From: JANSYA01 sp965243385
Lineage (GTDB): Bacteria; Spirochaetota; Leptospiria; Leptospirales; Leptonemataceae
DNA length: 64,000 nt
Direction of reading: 5' to 3'
Assembly: GCA_965243385.1 (NCBI GenBank)
Contig: CBDEUV010000002.1
Coordinates: forward strand, 6,200,001-6,264,000
This document shows positions 43,598-52,666 of the stretch, piece after piece (position 1 is the first letter of the stretch; every line of letters begins with the position of its first letter). A program made the translations under genes and the position numbers. Under the pieces are notes generated by a model that searched no databases, was not told the DNA's origin, and saw only the letters and a program-made list of their open reading frames with translations.

Positions 43598-45319
43598 TCA
43601 GCGGATCTCCTCCCAGTCCAGGTAGATCAGCCGGCCGCAGTCGCGCTCCGGGAAACTCTTCGTAAAACGGACGCCCAGCACTTCCCGGTACACCGTCGTA
43701 AGCGCGGTCATCCATTCCTGCGCGTCGTAACCTACGTAGATATAGTGAAAGCGATAGAGGTCCCCGCGTGCGGCGTCGATATAAAAACGCTGCCGCACGC
43801 CGCGGGCGTATGCGTCGAAGCCCTGCGCGAGCGTGCGATATTTACGATTGCGGTTGGGCGCCGGACGATACTGCGGTAAGCCGTTCGGCATCTTCGCGTT
43901 CTGCCAGTGATAGGCCATCGGGCTATTAAACCAGCGCGGAAAGCTGACCGTGCCCATGCCGCTTTCGGCGCGCATGATGCCGGTTAAAAACAGCGGATGC
44001 ACGCGATAGCGCAGCGAGGCGTCAGTAATCAGATCGGCCAGAGCCCGGGGAGTCAGCTTTTGCTGGGCGTCTACGCGCCTGCGAAAATATACGCTCTCGT
44101 TGAAATAGTCCGCCAGATAGTCGGCCAGGCGTCGGCGAAAATCGTCGCCGAAAGCACGCGCGTCGATCGGCAGCTGTCTGCGCAGGGCGTCGGTCTCCCG
44201 GGGCGGAGCGCTTTGAACCCGTGCGCGACACAGGGGCGGCAGGGGCAGGTTTTCGTCCGCGGAGCGTGGCGATATATGGCGCGGGTGGCGCGCTTCGGGG
44301 GCGATGCGCGCGGGACGCTGCTGCTTCAGACGGTGGACCGTTTCCGCCGGCAGCATACAGCGAAAGCCCACGTCGAAATGATAGGCCCCGGGAGCGCTGA
44401 AACTGCGTCGTCGAGTGCGCAGGTCTTCCGGGCGAAAGCTGCCCCAACTGCCGCCGCGCATGCTCTTAACGAAGCGCTCCGGATCGGAAGGTCCGCGTGG
44501 ATTCGTCGCGTCGGCATTTTCGTACGCGTTCGCGGCGTACCAATCGTCGCTCCATTCCCAGATGTTGCCGACCATGCCGTAAAGTCCGTATTCATTGCGA
44601 TGCTGATCGCGCACTTTCGAAAGCCGCCACCAGCGACCGCGCGGGACGCCGCGGCCTTCGTCGTAATTCGCCAGACGGCGGTCAAATGCGTCGCCCCAGG
44701 GATACACGCTCGCCGGGCTTCCGTCATCGCTTCGTGTGCGGCCTCCAGCGGCGTATTCGTATTCGGCTTCGGTCGGCAAACGAAAACCCGCGGCGTCCTC
44801 GGATCGTTCCCAGATGGGATAGCCGTACGGATCGCGGTCGCCGGTGTCGGTGTAGGCAGCCTCGAGTCCGAGTCCTGCGCTGCGCCAGTTGCAATAGCAG
44901 GCTGCCTCGTACCAGTTGAGACCGGTCACCGGCTGCTCGGGTTTATTGTAGATCGGGTAGTCCCAGTGATGATTGCGTTTTTCGCCGGCCGCGCGCACAT
45001 AAGGAGCGAAGTCCCGATATGTGACCGGGGTTTCGTCCAGATAAAATGAAGATACCCCGACGCGGCGGCCGGGATATTCGTCCGGCCGATGCGCTTCGTG
45101 TACGCCGCCGGTGTCCGCTGTCGCCTGTGATAAACCGGAGCCGCGGCGCGCCCCGCGCGCGAACCAGCCGCCGGAAACGAAACGCATCGTCTTATTCGCG
45201 CCGTCCAGCGGAACAATCGCAGCGTCGAGTTCGCCGTCGAATTCCGTAACGACCGGCACCGCGCAGGATCCCATCCAGCCAGCCAGCGCGATCGTCATTG
45301 CCAGGCACACTCGACTCAT
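43598..45319 (-). CDS. Lipoprotein fusing an FGE-sulfatase domain to a muramidase-like domain
   Basis: A 573-residue protein with a spirochaete-type lipoprotein signal (LAGWMGSC, Cys19). Residues about 40-325 form a formylglycine-generating-enzyme-like domain: VSGGWFARGA, FYLDETPVTYRDF, PVTGLNWYEAACYCNWRS, FRLPTEAEYEYAAGG, GLYGMVGNIWEWSDDWY, RGGSWGS and VGFRCML. From about 400 onward a second domain (LADLITDASLRYRVHPLF, GIMRAESGMGTVSFPRW) resembles glucosaminidase or lytic-transglycosylase folds with Glu in AESGMG. Many FGE-like domains are non-catalytic binding modules, so a cell-wall enzyme with an FGE-like accessory is the best guess. An NfeD-like gene lies 79 bp upstream on the same strand. 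Confidence 0.8.
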   Translation of the reverse strand: MSRVCLAMTIALAGWMGSCAVPVVTEFDGELDAAIVPLDGANKTMRFVSGGWFARGARRGSGLSQATADTGGVHEAHRPDEYPGRRVGVSSFYLDETPVTYRDFAPYVRAAGEKRNHHWDYPIYNKPEQPVTGLNWYEAACYCNWRSAGLGLEAAYTDTGDRDPYGYPIWERSEDAAGFRLPTEAEYEYAAGGRTRSDDGSPASVYPWGDAFDRRLANYDEGRGVPRGRWWRLSKVRDQHRNEYGLYGMVGNIWEWSDDWYAANAYENADATNPRGPSDPERFVKSMRGGSWGSFRPEDLRTRRRSFSAPGAYHFDVGFRCMLPAETVHRLKQQRPARIAPEARHPRHISPRSADENLPLPPLCRARVQSAPPRETDALRRQLPIDARAFGDDFRRRLADYLADYFNESVYFRRRVDAQQKLTPRALADLITDASLRYRVHPLFLTGIMRAESGMGTVSFPRWFNSPMAYHWQNAKMPNGLPQYRPAPNRNRKYRTLAQGFDAYARGVRQRFYIDAARGDLYRFHYIYVGYDAQEWMTALTTVYREVLGVRFTKSFPERDCGRLIYLDWEEIR

Positions 45320-45398
45320 ACGAGCGCCATTTTCTGGCCCTCGTGAAAACGCGCATCCGCAATCGCTGCGACCGGCGCTCGCTTTCGGGCGAAGCGCT

Positions 45399-45815
45399 TC
45401 AATTCTTTATTTCCAGCGGCTCCACCAGCAACATCATACCGCGCGCGGCAACGACTCGTACCTCGCGGTCCGCCGGGACTTCGGCTGGCGACGCGGACGA
45501 TTCGGAAACCGCGACGCACTCGGCCTGCCACAGCTCCCCGCGCACCCGCACAAAACCCTGCGGATTGAGTTCGCGAGTCGTCGTGCCGATCGCCCCGACG
45601 AGCCCCGCGGGTCCCCGGTCGCCTGGAGGGGGCGGTTCGAAGGCGCTCTTTACGAACGGATACATCACCGCGTCTTTAATCAACCAGGCAACCAAGATCC
45701 CCGCCGCCAGCGGGACGCCCAGCCATTCGAATTGCACGGCGGCCGCCAGTGCGAGGCCCAGAATCGTTAAGCCGGGGATTTGCAGCAACGAGTAGTAGAG
45801 CAGGGTTTTGTTCAT
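45399..45815 (-). CDS. NfeD-like membrane protein
   Basis: A 138-residue protein with two hydrophobic helices (about 8-28 and 32-52) and a C-terminal OB-fold that shows the NfeD pattern: GLVGAIGTTTRELNPQGFVRVRGELW, that is G-x-x-G, then P-x-G-x-V-x-x-x-G-E-x-W (cited in two parts). NfeD proteins partner with SPFH/stomatin-family proteins or membrane proteases; none lies nearby. It reads with a second small membrane protein gene just upstream. Confidence 0.75.
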   Translation of the reverse strand: MNKTLLYYSLLQIPGLTILGLALAAAVQFEWLGVPLAAGILVAWLIKDAVMYPFVKSAFEPPPPGDRGPAGLVGAIGTTTRELNPQGFVRVRGELWQAECVAVSESSASPAEVPADREVRVVAARGMMLLVEPLEIKN

Positions 45816-45872
45816 GAGCAGATGAGAAAGAACGGACGCGAGCGCAAAATAGAGCTGTGTGCAGTCGCAACC

Positions 45873-46286
45873 TCAGGCGAGAAAGATGACCAGGCCGGCC
45901 AGCACGCCGCCGAAAAATCGAACGATGGCGGGCGTTTCGCCCTGGTCCTGGCCATGCTCTCCAGCGTTGCGACCGGAATCCAGATGTATGCGGGCCAGCA
46001 GAAAACGCAGTCCAATGTACAATAAAAAGAATCCAACGACTGCCAGTACCATCGTGCCCGGCTGCTGGCTGCCCCGGTTCACCAGCAGGCAGCCCGGGGC
46101 GCCCGCCAGAGCGAGCGGGAACCACGCCCAGCGCAGCGATCGCAGCAGGCACCCGGGTGGTGGGGCCGTGCGCCTGGTGCGGGCGGCGGTCGCGGTGCTA
46201 TATTGACAGGGAGCCGGGGCCGGCGAGACTGGCCCGGAATCCTGATCGGCTTGCGAGAGATGCTTTATGGCCCGCGAATTTGACAT
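45873..46286 (-). CDS. Small membrane protein, function unknown
   Basis: Up to 137 residues. The C-terminal 80 residues contain two convincing hydrophobic helices (TMVLAVVGFFLLYIGLRFLL and the terminal FFGGVLAGLVIFLA), while the N-terminal 50 residues are Pro/Ala/Ser-rich and may not be translated. The start at 46286 overlaps the beginning of ispH by 20 bp, so a later start is quite possible. It lies 57 bp upstream of the NfeD-like gene in the same direction and may form a membrane pair with it. Confidence 0.5.
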   Translation of the reverse strand: MSNSRAIKHLSQADQDSGPVSPAPAPCQYSTATAARTRRTAPPPGCLLRSLRWAWFPLALAGAPGCLLVNRGSQQPGTMVLAVVGFFLLYIGLRFLLARIHLDSGRNAGEHGQDQGETPAIVRFFGGVLAGLVIFLA

Positions 46287-47535
46287 ACCGCTGTTCTATC
46301 GTTCCCCAATTATCGCGACGATCAAAGCCGCGCGACGAAGCGATGACCGTTATAAGAAGGATATGAGCCCTTCGATTCTGGATCTGGGACGGATTCGTTT
46401 CAAACTGGCCCGCCACTTCGGTTTCTGCTACGGAGTCGAAAACGCGATCGAAATCGCTTACCGGGCGATCGAAGAGAACCCCGACCGGCGCGTCTTCCTG
46501 CTCAGCGAAATGATTCATAACCCGCACGTCAATCAGGATCTGATCGAGCGGGGCGTACGTTTTATTATGCAAACCGACGGAACCTCGCTCGTTCCGCTTT
46601 CGGAACTGCGTCCGGACGACGTGGTCATCGTGCCCGCATTCGGCACCACGGTCGAATTATTCGCTCAGCTGCGCGACCAGGGCATCAATCCGCAAACGTA
46701 CAATACCACCTGTCCCTTCGTGGAGAAAGTCTGGAACCGGTCGGCGCAGCTCGGCCGCCAGGGATACGCGGTAATCATTCATGGCCGCGATACGCACGAA
46801 GAAACTCGCGCGACCTATAGCCACGCCCGCCAGGACGCGCCTTCGCTGATCATTCGCGACATGGCCGAGGCGGAAGTCCTCGCGGCGTTCATTCGCGGCG
46901 AAAAAGATTTCGCACGTTTCGACGAGTATTTCGCCGGCCGCTATTCGGACGATTTTCGTCCCACCGAGCACCTGCAACGCATCGGCGTGGTGAATCAAAC
47001 GACCATGCTCGCGACAGAAACTCAGTCGATCAGCAATCTGCTCAAGAGCGCGATTGCCGATCGTTTCGGCCCGGAGCGTCTAAAAGAACACTTCGCAGAT
47101 ACGCGCGATACTCTGTGTTACGCGACTCAGGAAAATCAAAACGCGACGATGGGCTTGCTCGACTCGAACGGCGATCTGGCCCTGGTCGTCGGCGGCTACA
47201 ACTCTTCGAATACTTCGCACCTGGTCGAACTGCTCGAAGAACGCATGCCGACTTATTATATCAAAGACGCGGACGAAATCCTCGACGATCGCCGGATTCG
47301 TCATCTCGATCTGCACGCTGGAGTGCGCACGACCGAAGACTGGCTGCCCGATTTGACGCGACCGACCGCGCCGCTTGAGATTCTGGTCACCTCCGGAGCA
47401 AGCTGCCCGGACGCGCTCGTCGATCAGGTTCTCCTGCGAGTAGCGGAACTATGCGGCGTCACCGACCGCATCGAAGACGCCCTGGCGCCCTTTCAATCGC
47501 GTGCGCGAACTTCGACTGGAGAAGAGACGCCTTGA
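46267..47535 (+). CDS. ispH: 4-hydroxy-3-methylbut-2-enyl diphosphate reductase IspH, long form
   Basis: [4Fe-4S] enzyme of the last MEP-pathway step, making IPP and DMAPP. The 422 residues include the extended N-terminus (IPLFYRSPIIATIKAARR) seen in the long IspH group, FGFCYGVENAIEIAYRAIEE with the first cluster Cys, LLSEMIHNPHVNQDL with a catalytic His, TYNTTCPFV with the second Cys, and VTSGASCPDALVDQVL with the third. The start at 46267 is supported by the conserved N-terminal extension and a GAGAG eight bases upstream. Its TGA overlaps the TTG start of the ABC ATPase gene. Confidence 0.95.
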   Translation: MAREFDIPLFYRSPIIATIKAARRSDDRYKKDMSPSILDLGRIRFKLARHFGFCYGVENAIEIAYRAIEENPDRRVFLLSEMIHNPHVNQDLIERGVRFIMQTDGTSLVPLSELRPDDVVIVPAFGTTVELFAQLRDQGINPQTYNTTCPFVEKVWNRSAQLGRQGYAVIIHGRDTHEETRATYSHARQDAPSLIIRDMAEAEVLAAFIRGEKDFARFDEYFAGRYSDDFRPTEHLQRIGVVNQTTMLATETQSISNLLKSAIADRFGPERLKEHFADTRDTLCYATQENQNATMGLLDSNGDLALVVGGYNSSNTSHLVELLEERMPTYYIKDADEILDDRRIRHLDLHAGVRTTEDWLPDLTRPTAPLEILVTSGASCPDALVDQVLLRVAELCGVTDRIEDALAPFQSRARTSTGEETP

Positions 47536-48551
47536 ATCAGAATGAATCGGTTCCCGCGTTAGAAATTCGCGGACTCACCAAGACGTACGCGGCCGGACGC
47601 AAAGGCGAAGGCCGGGCCGTCGAGGCCCTGAAGGGCGTAGACTTATGCGTTCAGCAGGGCGATTTTTTCGGGCTGCTCGGCCCAAACGGAGCGGGTAAGA
47701 CGACGATCATCGGCATCATCAGCAGTCTGGTGAACAAAAGCGGCGGCAGCATCCGCGTCTTCGAGCACAACATCGATGTCGATCCTTATAACGCCCGCGC
47801 GAACCTGGGAGTGGTGCCCCAGGAAATCAATTTTAATATATTCGAATCGGTACAACAGATCGTGGTCAACCAGGCCGGCTTTTACGGAATCCCGCGCCAG
47901 GCCGCCATCGAAGCCGCGCAGCCGGTGCTGCAGCAATTGGGCCTGTGGGACAAGCGCGACGAAGCCGCCGGGCGGCTCTCGGGCGGCATGAAACGCCGGC
48001 TGATGATCGCCCGGGCCTTAATGCACAATCCGCGACTGTTAATCCTGGACGAGCCGACGGCCGGCGTCGACATCGAATTGCGTCGCTCGATGTGGGACTT
48101 CTTGCGCGAATTGAACGCCCGGGGCACGACCATTATCCTGACCACGCACTATCTGGAAGAGGCGGAAGCCCTGTGCCGCAACATCGCCATCATCGACCAC
48201 GGAAAAATCGTGCAGAATACCGGCACCCGCGAACTCCTTGATCAGCTCGACGTCGAAGCCTTTTTATTCGACCTGGCCGAAGATCGCAACGAAGCGCCGG
48301 CCCTCGAAGGTTTCACGGCCCGGCTGAATGAACCGGCCTGCCTGGAAGTCGAGATCAAACGGGGCCAGGACGTCAATTCGCTCTTCGCCGAATTCAACCG
48401 CCTCGGGGTCGGGATCAAAAGCATGCGTGGAAAGGCCAATCGTCTGGAGGAATTATTCGTGCGGCTGGTCGAGTCCTCCGAAAAATCCGAAACGAATCAA
48501 ACGCAAAGCGCGCAGAATACGAACAACCCGGCCCGGCGGCAGAGCTCATGA
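47532..48551 (+). CDS. ABC transporter ATP-binding protein (ABC-2/DrrA type)
   Basis: A 339-residue ATPase starting with TTG in a TTGA overlap with the ispH stop, with GGAG about 10 bases upstream. Walker A GPNGAGKTT, Q-loop VVPQEINFN, signature LSGGMKRRLMIARAL, Walker B LLILDEPTAGVD and switch His in TTHYLEEAE are all present. The C-terminal 110 residues form the extra domain common in exporters of the ABC-2 class. It is coupled to the permease gene by an ATGA overlap. The substrate is unknown; similar pairs export polysaccharides, lipids or drugs. Confidence 0.93.
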   Translation: MNQNESVPALEIRGLTKTYAAGRKGEGRAVEALKGVDLCVQQGDFFGLLGPNGAGKTTIIGIISSLVNKSGGSIRVFEHNIDVDPYNARANLGVVPQEINFNIFESVQQIVVNQAGFYGIPRQAAIEAAQPVLQQLGLWDKRDEAAGRLSGGMKRRLMIARALMHNPRLLILDEPTAGVDIELRRSMWDFLRELNARGTTIILTTHYLEEAEALCRNIAIIDHGKIVQNTGTRELLDQLDVEAFLFDLAEDRNEAPALEGFTARLNEPACLEVEIKRGQDVNSLFAEFNRLGVGIKSMRGKANRLEELFVRLVESSEKSETNQTQSAQNTNNPARRQSS

Positions 48552-49357
48552 ATCCACTGAACCAGATGCACCCCGCCCGCAGCGCGAATTTTCAGACCGC
48601 GCGGGTGGCGCTGAAGACCCTTGTTACCAAAGAGGTGACCCGCATTCTGCGCATCTGGGTGCAGACCCTGATCCCGCCGATGATCACGATGTCGCTGTAC
48701 TTTTTGATTTTCGGGCGACTGGTAGGGGCGCGCATCGGCGAAGTGCAGGGTTTTTCGTACATGGAATTCATCGTTCCTGGCTTGATTCTCATGTCGGTGA
48801 TTACGAATTCCTATTCGAACGTGGTCTCATCTTTTTTCGGTGCGCGCTTCGGTAAGAGCATTGAAGAGCTGCTGGTGGCGCCGGTGCCCAATAGCGTAAT
48901 CATCTTCGGCTACGCGGCCGGAGGGATGGTTCGGGGTCTATTGGTCGGGTTTCTGGTCGCCGTGGTTTCGGTATTCTTTTCGGGAGTGCTGATTCACAAT
49001 CCCTTCGTGCTGGTCGGGACGGTGCTTTTAACTTCGGCGATCTTCACCCAGGCCGGTTTCTTAAACGCGATCTTCGCGCGGAAATTCGACGACGTTTCGA
49101 TTGTGCCGACTTTCATTTTAACGCCGCTGACCTACCTGGGCGGCATCTTCTATTCCGTGGAAATGTTACCGGAACCCTTTTATACGATCTCGCTCTTTAA
49201 CCCGATTCTGTACATGATTAACGCATGTCGTTACGGCTTCCTGGGCGTATCGGACATACCCGTGTATTTGAGTTTCGCGGGGGGCGGCGTGTTTCTGGTC
49301 GCGTTGTTCTGTACGAACCTGTTCATCCTGAATCGCGGTTACGGCATTCGCACGTGA
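48548..49357 (+). CDS. ABC-2 type transporter permease
   Basis: A 269-residue membrane protein with six hydrophobic helices and the ABC-2 motif region around YLGGIFYSVEMLP and NPILYMINACRYGFLG. The N-terminal part (TLVTKEVTRILRIWVQTLIPP) is the amphipathic coupling segment typical of YadH-type permeases. It overlaps the ATPase gene (ATGA) and the gmhB-like gene (GTGA) by four bases each, so the set is translated together. With gmhB next door, an envelope-glycolipid substrate is conceivable but not shown. Confidence 0.93.
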   Translation: MNPLNQMHPARSANFQTARVALKTLVTKEVTRILRIWVQTLIPPMITMSLYFLIFGRLVGARIGEVQGFSYMEFIVPGLILMSVITNSYSNVVSSFFGARFGKSIEELLVAPVPNSVIIFGYAAGGMVRGLLVGFLVAVVSVFFSGVLIHNPFVLVGTVLLTSAIFTQAGFLNAIFARKFDDVSIVPTFILTPLTYLGGIFYSVEMLPEPFYTISLFNPILYMINACRYGFLGVSDIPVYLSFAGGGVFLVALFCTNLFILNRGYGIRT

Positions 49358-49959
49358 GCGGAGCGGGTCATCGCCCCCGGCTCGTGATCCTGGACCGCGA
49401 CGGCGTCGTGAACGAGGACAGCGACGCGTATATCAAATCGCCCGAAGAGTTTCGGCCGTACGACGCAAGTCTCCATGCGATCGTTCGCTTAAAACGCGCG
49501 GGCAAGCTTGTGGCGATCGCCACGAATCAGTCCGGCATCGCCCGCGGTTATTTTGACGAAGCAACGCTGCACGCGATGCATGCGAAGCTCGTCCGCCTCC
49601 TGGACGCAAGCGCGGGCGCCTCGTCCGATTGGATTGACTATCTGCGCTATTGTCCGCACGGTCCGGACGACGGCTGCGATTGTCGCAAACCACGGCCGGG
49701 CATGCTTCTGCAAATACTGGAAGAGTCGCAGCTCGCCCCGGAAGAGGCGCTGTTCGTTGGGGATTCGCTTTCGGATTTGCAAGCGGCTCAAGCGGCGGGA
49801 GTCCCTGCGCGTCTGGTTCGGACCGGCAAGGGCGAGCGGAGCCTGGCCCGGCGCGATGAGTCGCCCGAATCGCGTGCTTTGCTCGAAAGCGTTCCGGTTT
49901 TCGCGGATCTCCCGGCTGCGGTGGCCGACCTCGTATCGATCTCCCTGGACGATGATTAA
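49354..49959 (+). CDS. gmhB: D-glycero-D-manno-heptose-1,7-bisphosphate 7-phosphatase GmhB (HAD family)
   Basis: A 201-residue HAD phosphatase starting at a GTG that overlaps the permease stop. The nucleophile motif is VILDRDGVVNEDSDAYI, motif II is IATNQSGIARG, the zinc-binding cluster appears as YCPHGPDDGCDCRKP, and the last acidic motif is LFVGDSLSDLQAA. All are diagnostic of GmhB and the related HisB phosphatase; outside a his operon GmhB is the better call. GmhB acts in ADP-heptose synthesis for lipopolysaccharide core, in line with the LPS made by Leptospirales. Confidence 0.88.
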   Translation: MSGAGHRPRLVILDRDGVVNEDSDAYIKSPEEFRPYDASLHAIVRLKRAGKLVAIATNQSGIARGYFDEATLHAMHAKLVRLLDASAGASSDWIDYLRYCPHGPDDGCDCRKPRPGMLLQILEESQLAPEEALFVGDSLSDLQAAQAAGVPARLVRTGKGERSLARRDESPESRALLESVPVFADLPAAVADLVSISLDDD

Positions 49960-50051
49960 GAAATCCGGACCGTGCGGATTGAATTGACAGCGCTTCGGCG
50001 AACTGAGTATTTGCGTATGCGCGCGGTATTGCGCGACCGCCGGGCGCCGTT

Positions 50052-52619
50052 TCAATCTTCGATATTCAGCTCTTTGATCTGATAGCGCAGACGATTGCGT
50101 TTCATGCCCAGGAGCTCCGCGGCGCGGGTTTTGTTTCCGCCGGAGCGGTGCAGCGCTTCTTCGATCAGCCGCTTCGAAAAACCTTTTACAACCAGGTCGA
50201 AGTTTTGATCCGGCGGCAGAAAAGGCGCGTCCGGCCCTGAGTTTGCCGCCACCGCGGAGGCGTTCGCACGCAGATCGCCGTGCCCCGCCATGGCAGACGA
50301 TCGTTCGATAGCCGTTCCGGGAGCCGCTGTTCCCTCTGCGAAATGCGCGCCCGGATAATTCGACGGCCGCGCGGAGCGGGCGACCGCAGGCGGCAGATCA
50401 GCCGCCTTCAGGAAACCCTGCGAGCTGACCGCCAGGCTGCGCATGAGTGTATTTTCCAGTTCGCGAATATTGCCGGGCCAGCGATACGCGACGATCGCGT
50501 TCATGGCGGCGGGATCGGTTTGGACCGCATCCATGCCGGCTTCGTCGCAGATGGTTTTCAGAATGTGATCCGCGAGGACGGGAATGTCGGCGCGGCGATC
50601 CCGCAGCGGAGGGATATTCACCTGGAATACGTTGATGCGATAGTACAGATCTTCGCGGAATCCGCCGGCTTCCGCCATCTGCAGCAGGTCGCGGTTGGTC
50701 GCGAATAGAAAGCGACAGCGCGCCGGCTTCGATTCGTCGCCGCCCACGGGATGATAGACCCGCTCCTGTAAAAGCCGGAGCAGCTTCGCCTGCATCTCCA
50801 GCGGCATTTCGCCGATTTCATCGAAGAAGAGCGTTCCGTTTTCAGCTTCGGCGACCCGCCCGGAGCGGTCGCTGCGCGCGTCGGTGAAGGCGCCGCGCAC
50901 GTGGCCGAAGATTTCGGACTCCCAGAGGCTGCCTGGAATGGCCGCGCAATTCACGGCGACGAAAGGCCGTTCGGCCCGCGGGCCGGCCTGGTGAATTAAT
51001 CGGGCGATCAATTCTTTGCCGGTTCCGGTTTCTCCGGTGACCAGCACCGGCCGGTCGAAGGTCGCGAAGCGGTCGGCCTGTTTGATCACTTCGCGCATGG
51101 CGCCGCTCGCGTACAGCAGGCTGCGGTCGCCGACCTCGCGCAGAATCGTTTCGCCGCCGCCGTGGGAAGAAACGATTCGCTCGACCTCTTCGATATGCTC
51201 GCTGTACTCATAAAAGCGACTTTTCGCTTCTTTCAGGAGGCCCATCATACGCGCGAAAGTTCGCGAAAGCAGGGCCAGTTCGTCTTCGGCCGTTCCGGCG
51301 CCGGAATTCTGTCCGTGTTCTGGTTCGGCCTGTTCTAAGAGTCCGAGCAATTGCTGCATGGGCCTGGTCACGGTCGCACGAAAGAACAGCGGAAAGACCA
51401 GCAGCATAAAGGCGACGACCAGCAGTATCGCGTAACAATAGGTACGCGCAATCTTGTGCAGATGGTTGCGATAGGCCCGATAGTCGAAGCCGACTTCGAA
51501 AACCGCGTCGACGTCGCCCGGCAGGACGGCGCTATAGTCACTCTGAAAGGCGACGTAGATCTGATCGCCCAGCTGGCGATAGCGCCGATCGAAGGTGAGC
51601 GGCGCGCCGTCGGCCTCCGGCGGGCGGGCGGGGTATTTTAATTCAGTTTCGTCATCGAGGGAATACAATAGCGTCGCGCTGCCGTCCGGCTGGATACGCG
51701 CGATATAGCGGACCGCTCCGGGGTGGCGGTGCCCGCTCGCGTCGCGTCCCAATCGTTCGGGTGCGTTGATCGGGCGTCCATTCGCACCGCGCTGAATCGC
51801 CAGTCGCAGATCCGACTTACGTTCGCGATCGTACTCGTACTCGGCCTGAATGGTCTGGTGCAGTCCCAGACTCGAAATCACGACCATCACCGTAACCAGG
51901 CTGATACCCACGAGCTTCGCCACAAAACTGGACGGCTCGCTCGACAGATTCAGATAGAGCAGGGCGTAACTGAAAAAAAGCAGGAGTAGCAGCATGTTCA
52001 TGCCGATGGCGATCGCGTCGTCCCCTTCCGGAATGATTTCGAATCGCTGCAGTAGAACGACGGCGTTTGACAAAAGCTCAAATACGGTCAACACCACGAA
52101 ACCCAGCGCGCCGTAGTGCACGCCTCCGCCGGCGAAGCTCTGGCGCAGGAGCACGACCAGACCCCAGGCGAAAATCAAAAAGGCGACGACCGGCACGCTC
52201 GTCGAAACGAAAGGCGCCCCGTAGAACTGGCTTTCGAAATAGAAAGTACTGGTGAGGCCGGAGCGGACCACATACTCGAGCCAGGCCGCACTCGAAAGCA
52301 CCACGGTGACCCAGAGCGCGACCCGCTCCTCGCGCGGAAAGGTGTTTCCCGGCAGGAAATATGCGAAGCGCGTCTTGAAGATCAGGGCGAAGCCGATTCC
52401 GGAAACCAGATACCAGCCCCAGCGGCCGGCCGGATCGAAGACCGAATAGGCGTAGAGATGTCCGAAATTGAACAGGGTCAGACCGACGAAATAGCCTGCC
52501 AGTAAATAGGTGCGGATCGTCTTGCCTCGCAAACTCAGCAGGTAGACGCCGATGATCAGCGTGAGCAGCGTTGGAGCCAGCCGACCCATCGAGTTTACGG
52601 TAAAATAAACGGATTCCAC
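50052..52619 (-). CDS. Membrane-bound sigma-54-dependent activator with GAFTDA loop
   Basis: An 855-residue regulator. The N-terminal 240 residues hold about seven membrane helices; a helix pair then brackets a periplasmic region (about 255-385), followed by a HAMP-like linker, an AAA+ domain and a Fis-type HTH at the end (GGNKTRAAELLGMKRNRLRYQ). Walker A is GETGTGKE (529-536) and Walker B FFDEIGEMP. The sigma-54 contact loop reads GAFTDA (576-581) instead of GAFTGA. There is no receiver domain, so it senses signals directly. The start is a GTG at 52619; the ATG at 52589 is an alternative and would suit the putative -24/-12 promoter. Confidence 0.88.
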   Translation of the reverse strand: MESVYFTVNSMGRLAPTLLTLIIGVYLLSLRGKTIRTYLLAGYFVGLTLFNFGHLYAYSVFDPAGRWGWYLVSGIGFALIFKTRFAYFLPGNTFPREERVALWVTVVLSSAAWLEYVVRSGLTSTFYFESQFYGAPFVSTSVPVVAFLIFAWGLVVLLRQSFAGGGVHYGALGFVVLTVFELLSNAVVLLQRFEIIPEGDDAIAIGMNMLLLLLFFSYALLYLNLSSEPSSFVAKLVGISLVTVMVVISSLGLHQTIQAEYEYDRERKSDLRLAIQRGANGRPINAPERLGRDASGHRHPGAVRYIARIQPDGSATLLYSLDDETELKYPARPPEADGAPLTFDRRYRQLGDQIYVAFQSDYSAVLPGDVDAVFEVGFDYRAYRNHLHKIARTYCYAILLVVAFMLLVFPLFFRATVTRPMQQLLGLLEQAEPEHGQNSGAGTAEDELALLSRTFARMMGLLKEAKSRFYEYSEHIEEVERIVSSHGGGETILREVGDRSLLYASGAMREVIKQADRFATFDRPVLVTGETGTGKELIARLIHQAGPRAERPFVAVNCAAIPGSLWESEIFGHVRGAFTDARSDRSGRVAEAENGTLFFDEIGEMPLEMQAKLLRLLQERVYHPVGGDESKPARCRFLFATNRDLLQMAEAGGFREDLYYRINVFQVNIPPLRDRRADIPVLADHILKTICDEAGMDAVQTDPAAMNAIVAYRWPGNIRELENTLMRSLAVSSQGFLKAADLPPAVARSARPSNYPGAHFAEGTAAPGTAIERSSAMAGHGDLRANASAVAANSGPDAPFLPPDQNFDLVVKGFSKRLIEEALHRSGGNKTRAAELLGMKRNRLRYQIKELNIED

Positions 52620-52666
52620 TGCCAGATTTTTGCCACTGCACGATTTTTTGCCGCCAAAAATCTGGC
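52620..52666 (-). promoter_or_regulatory. 12-bp inverted repeat and possible sigma-54 promoter upstream of the activator gene
   Basis: GCCAGATTTTTG (52621-52632) and CAAAAATCTGGC (52655-52666) are exact reverse complements 22 bp apart. On the minus strand the inner copy reads TGGCAAAAATCTGGCA (forward 52620-52635), which keeps the invariant GG-N10-GC spacing of -24/-12 promoters although the -12 box is TGGCA rather than TTGCA. If it is active, translation would begin at the ATG at 52589. The remaining bases to 52991 hold no gene that I can support. Confidence 0.4.
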
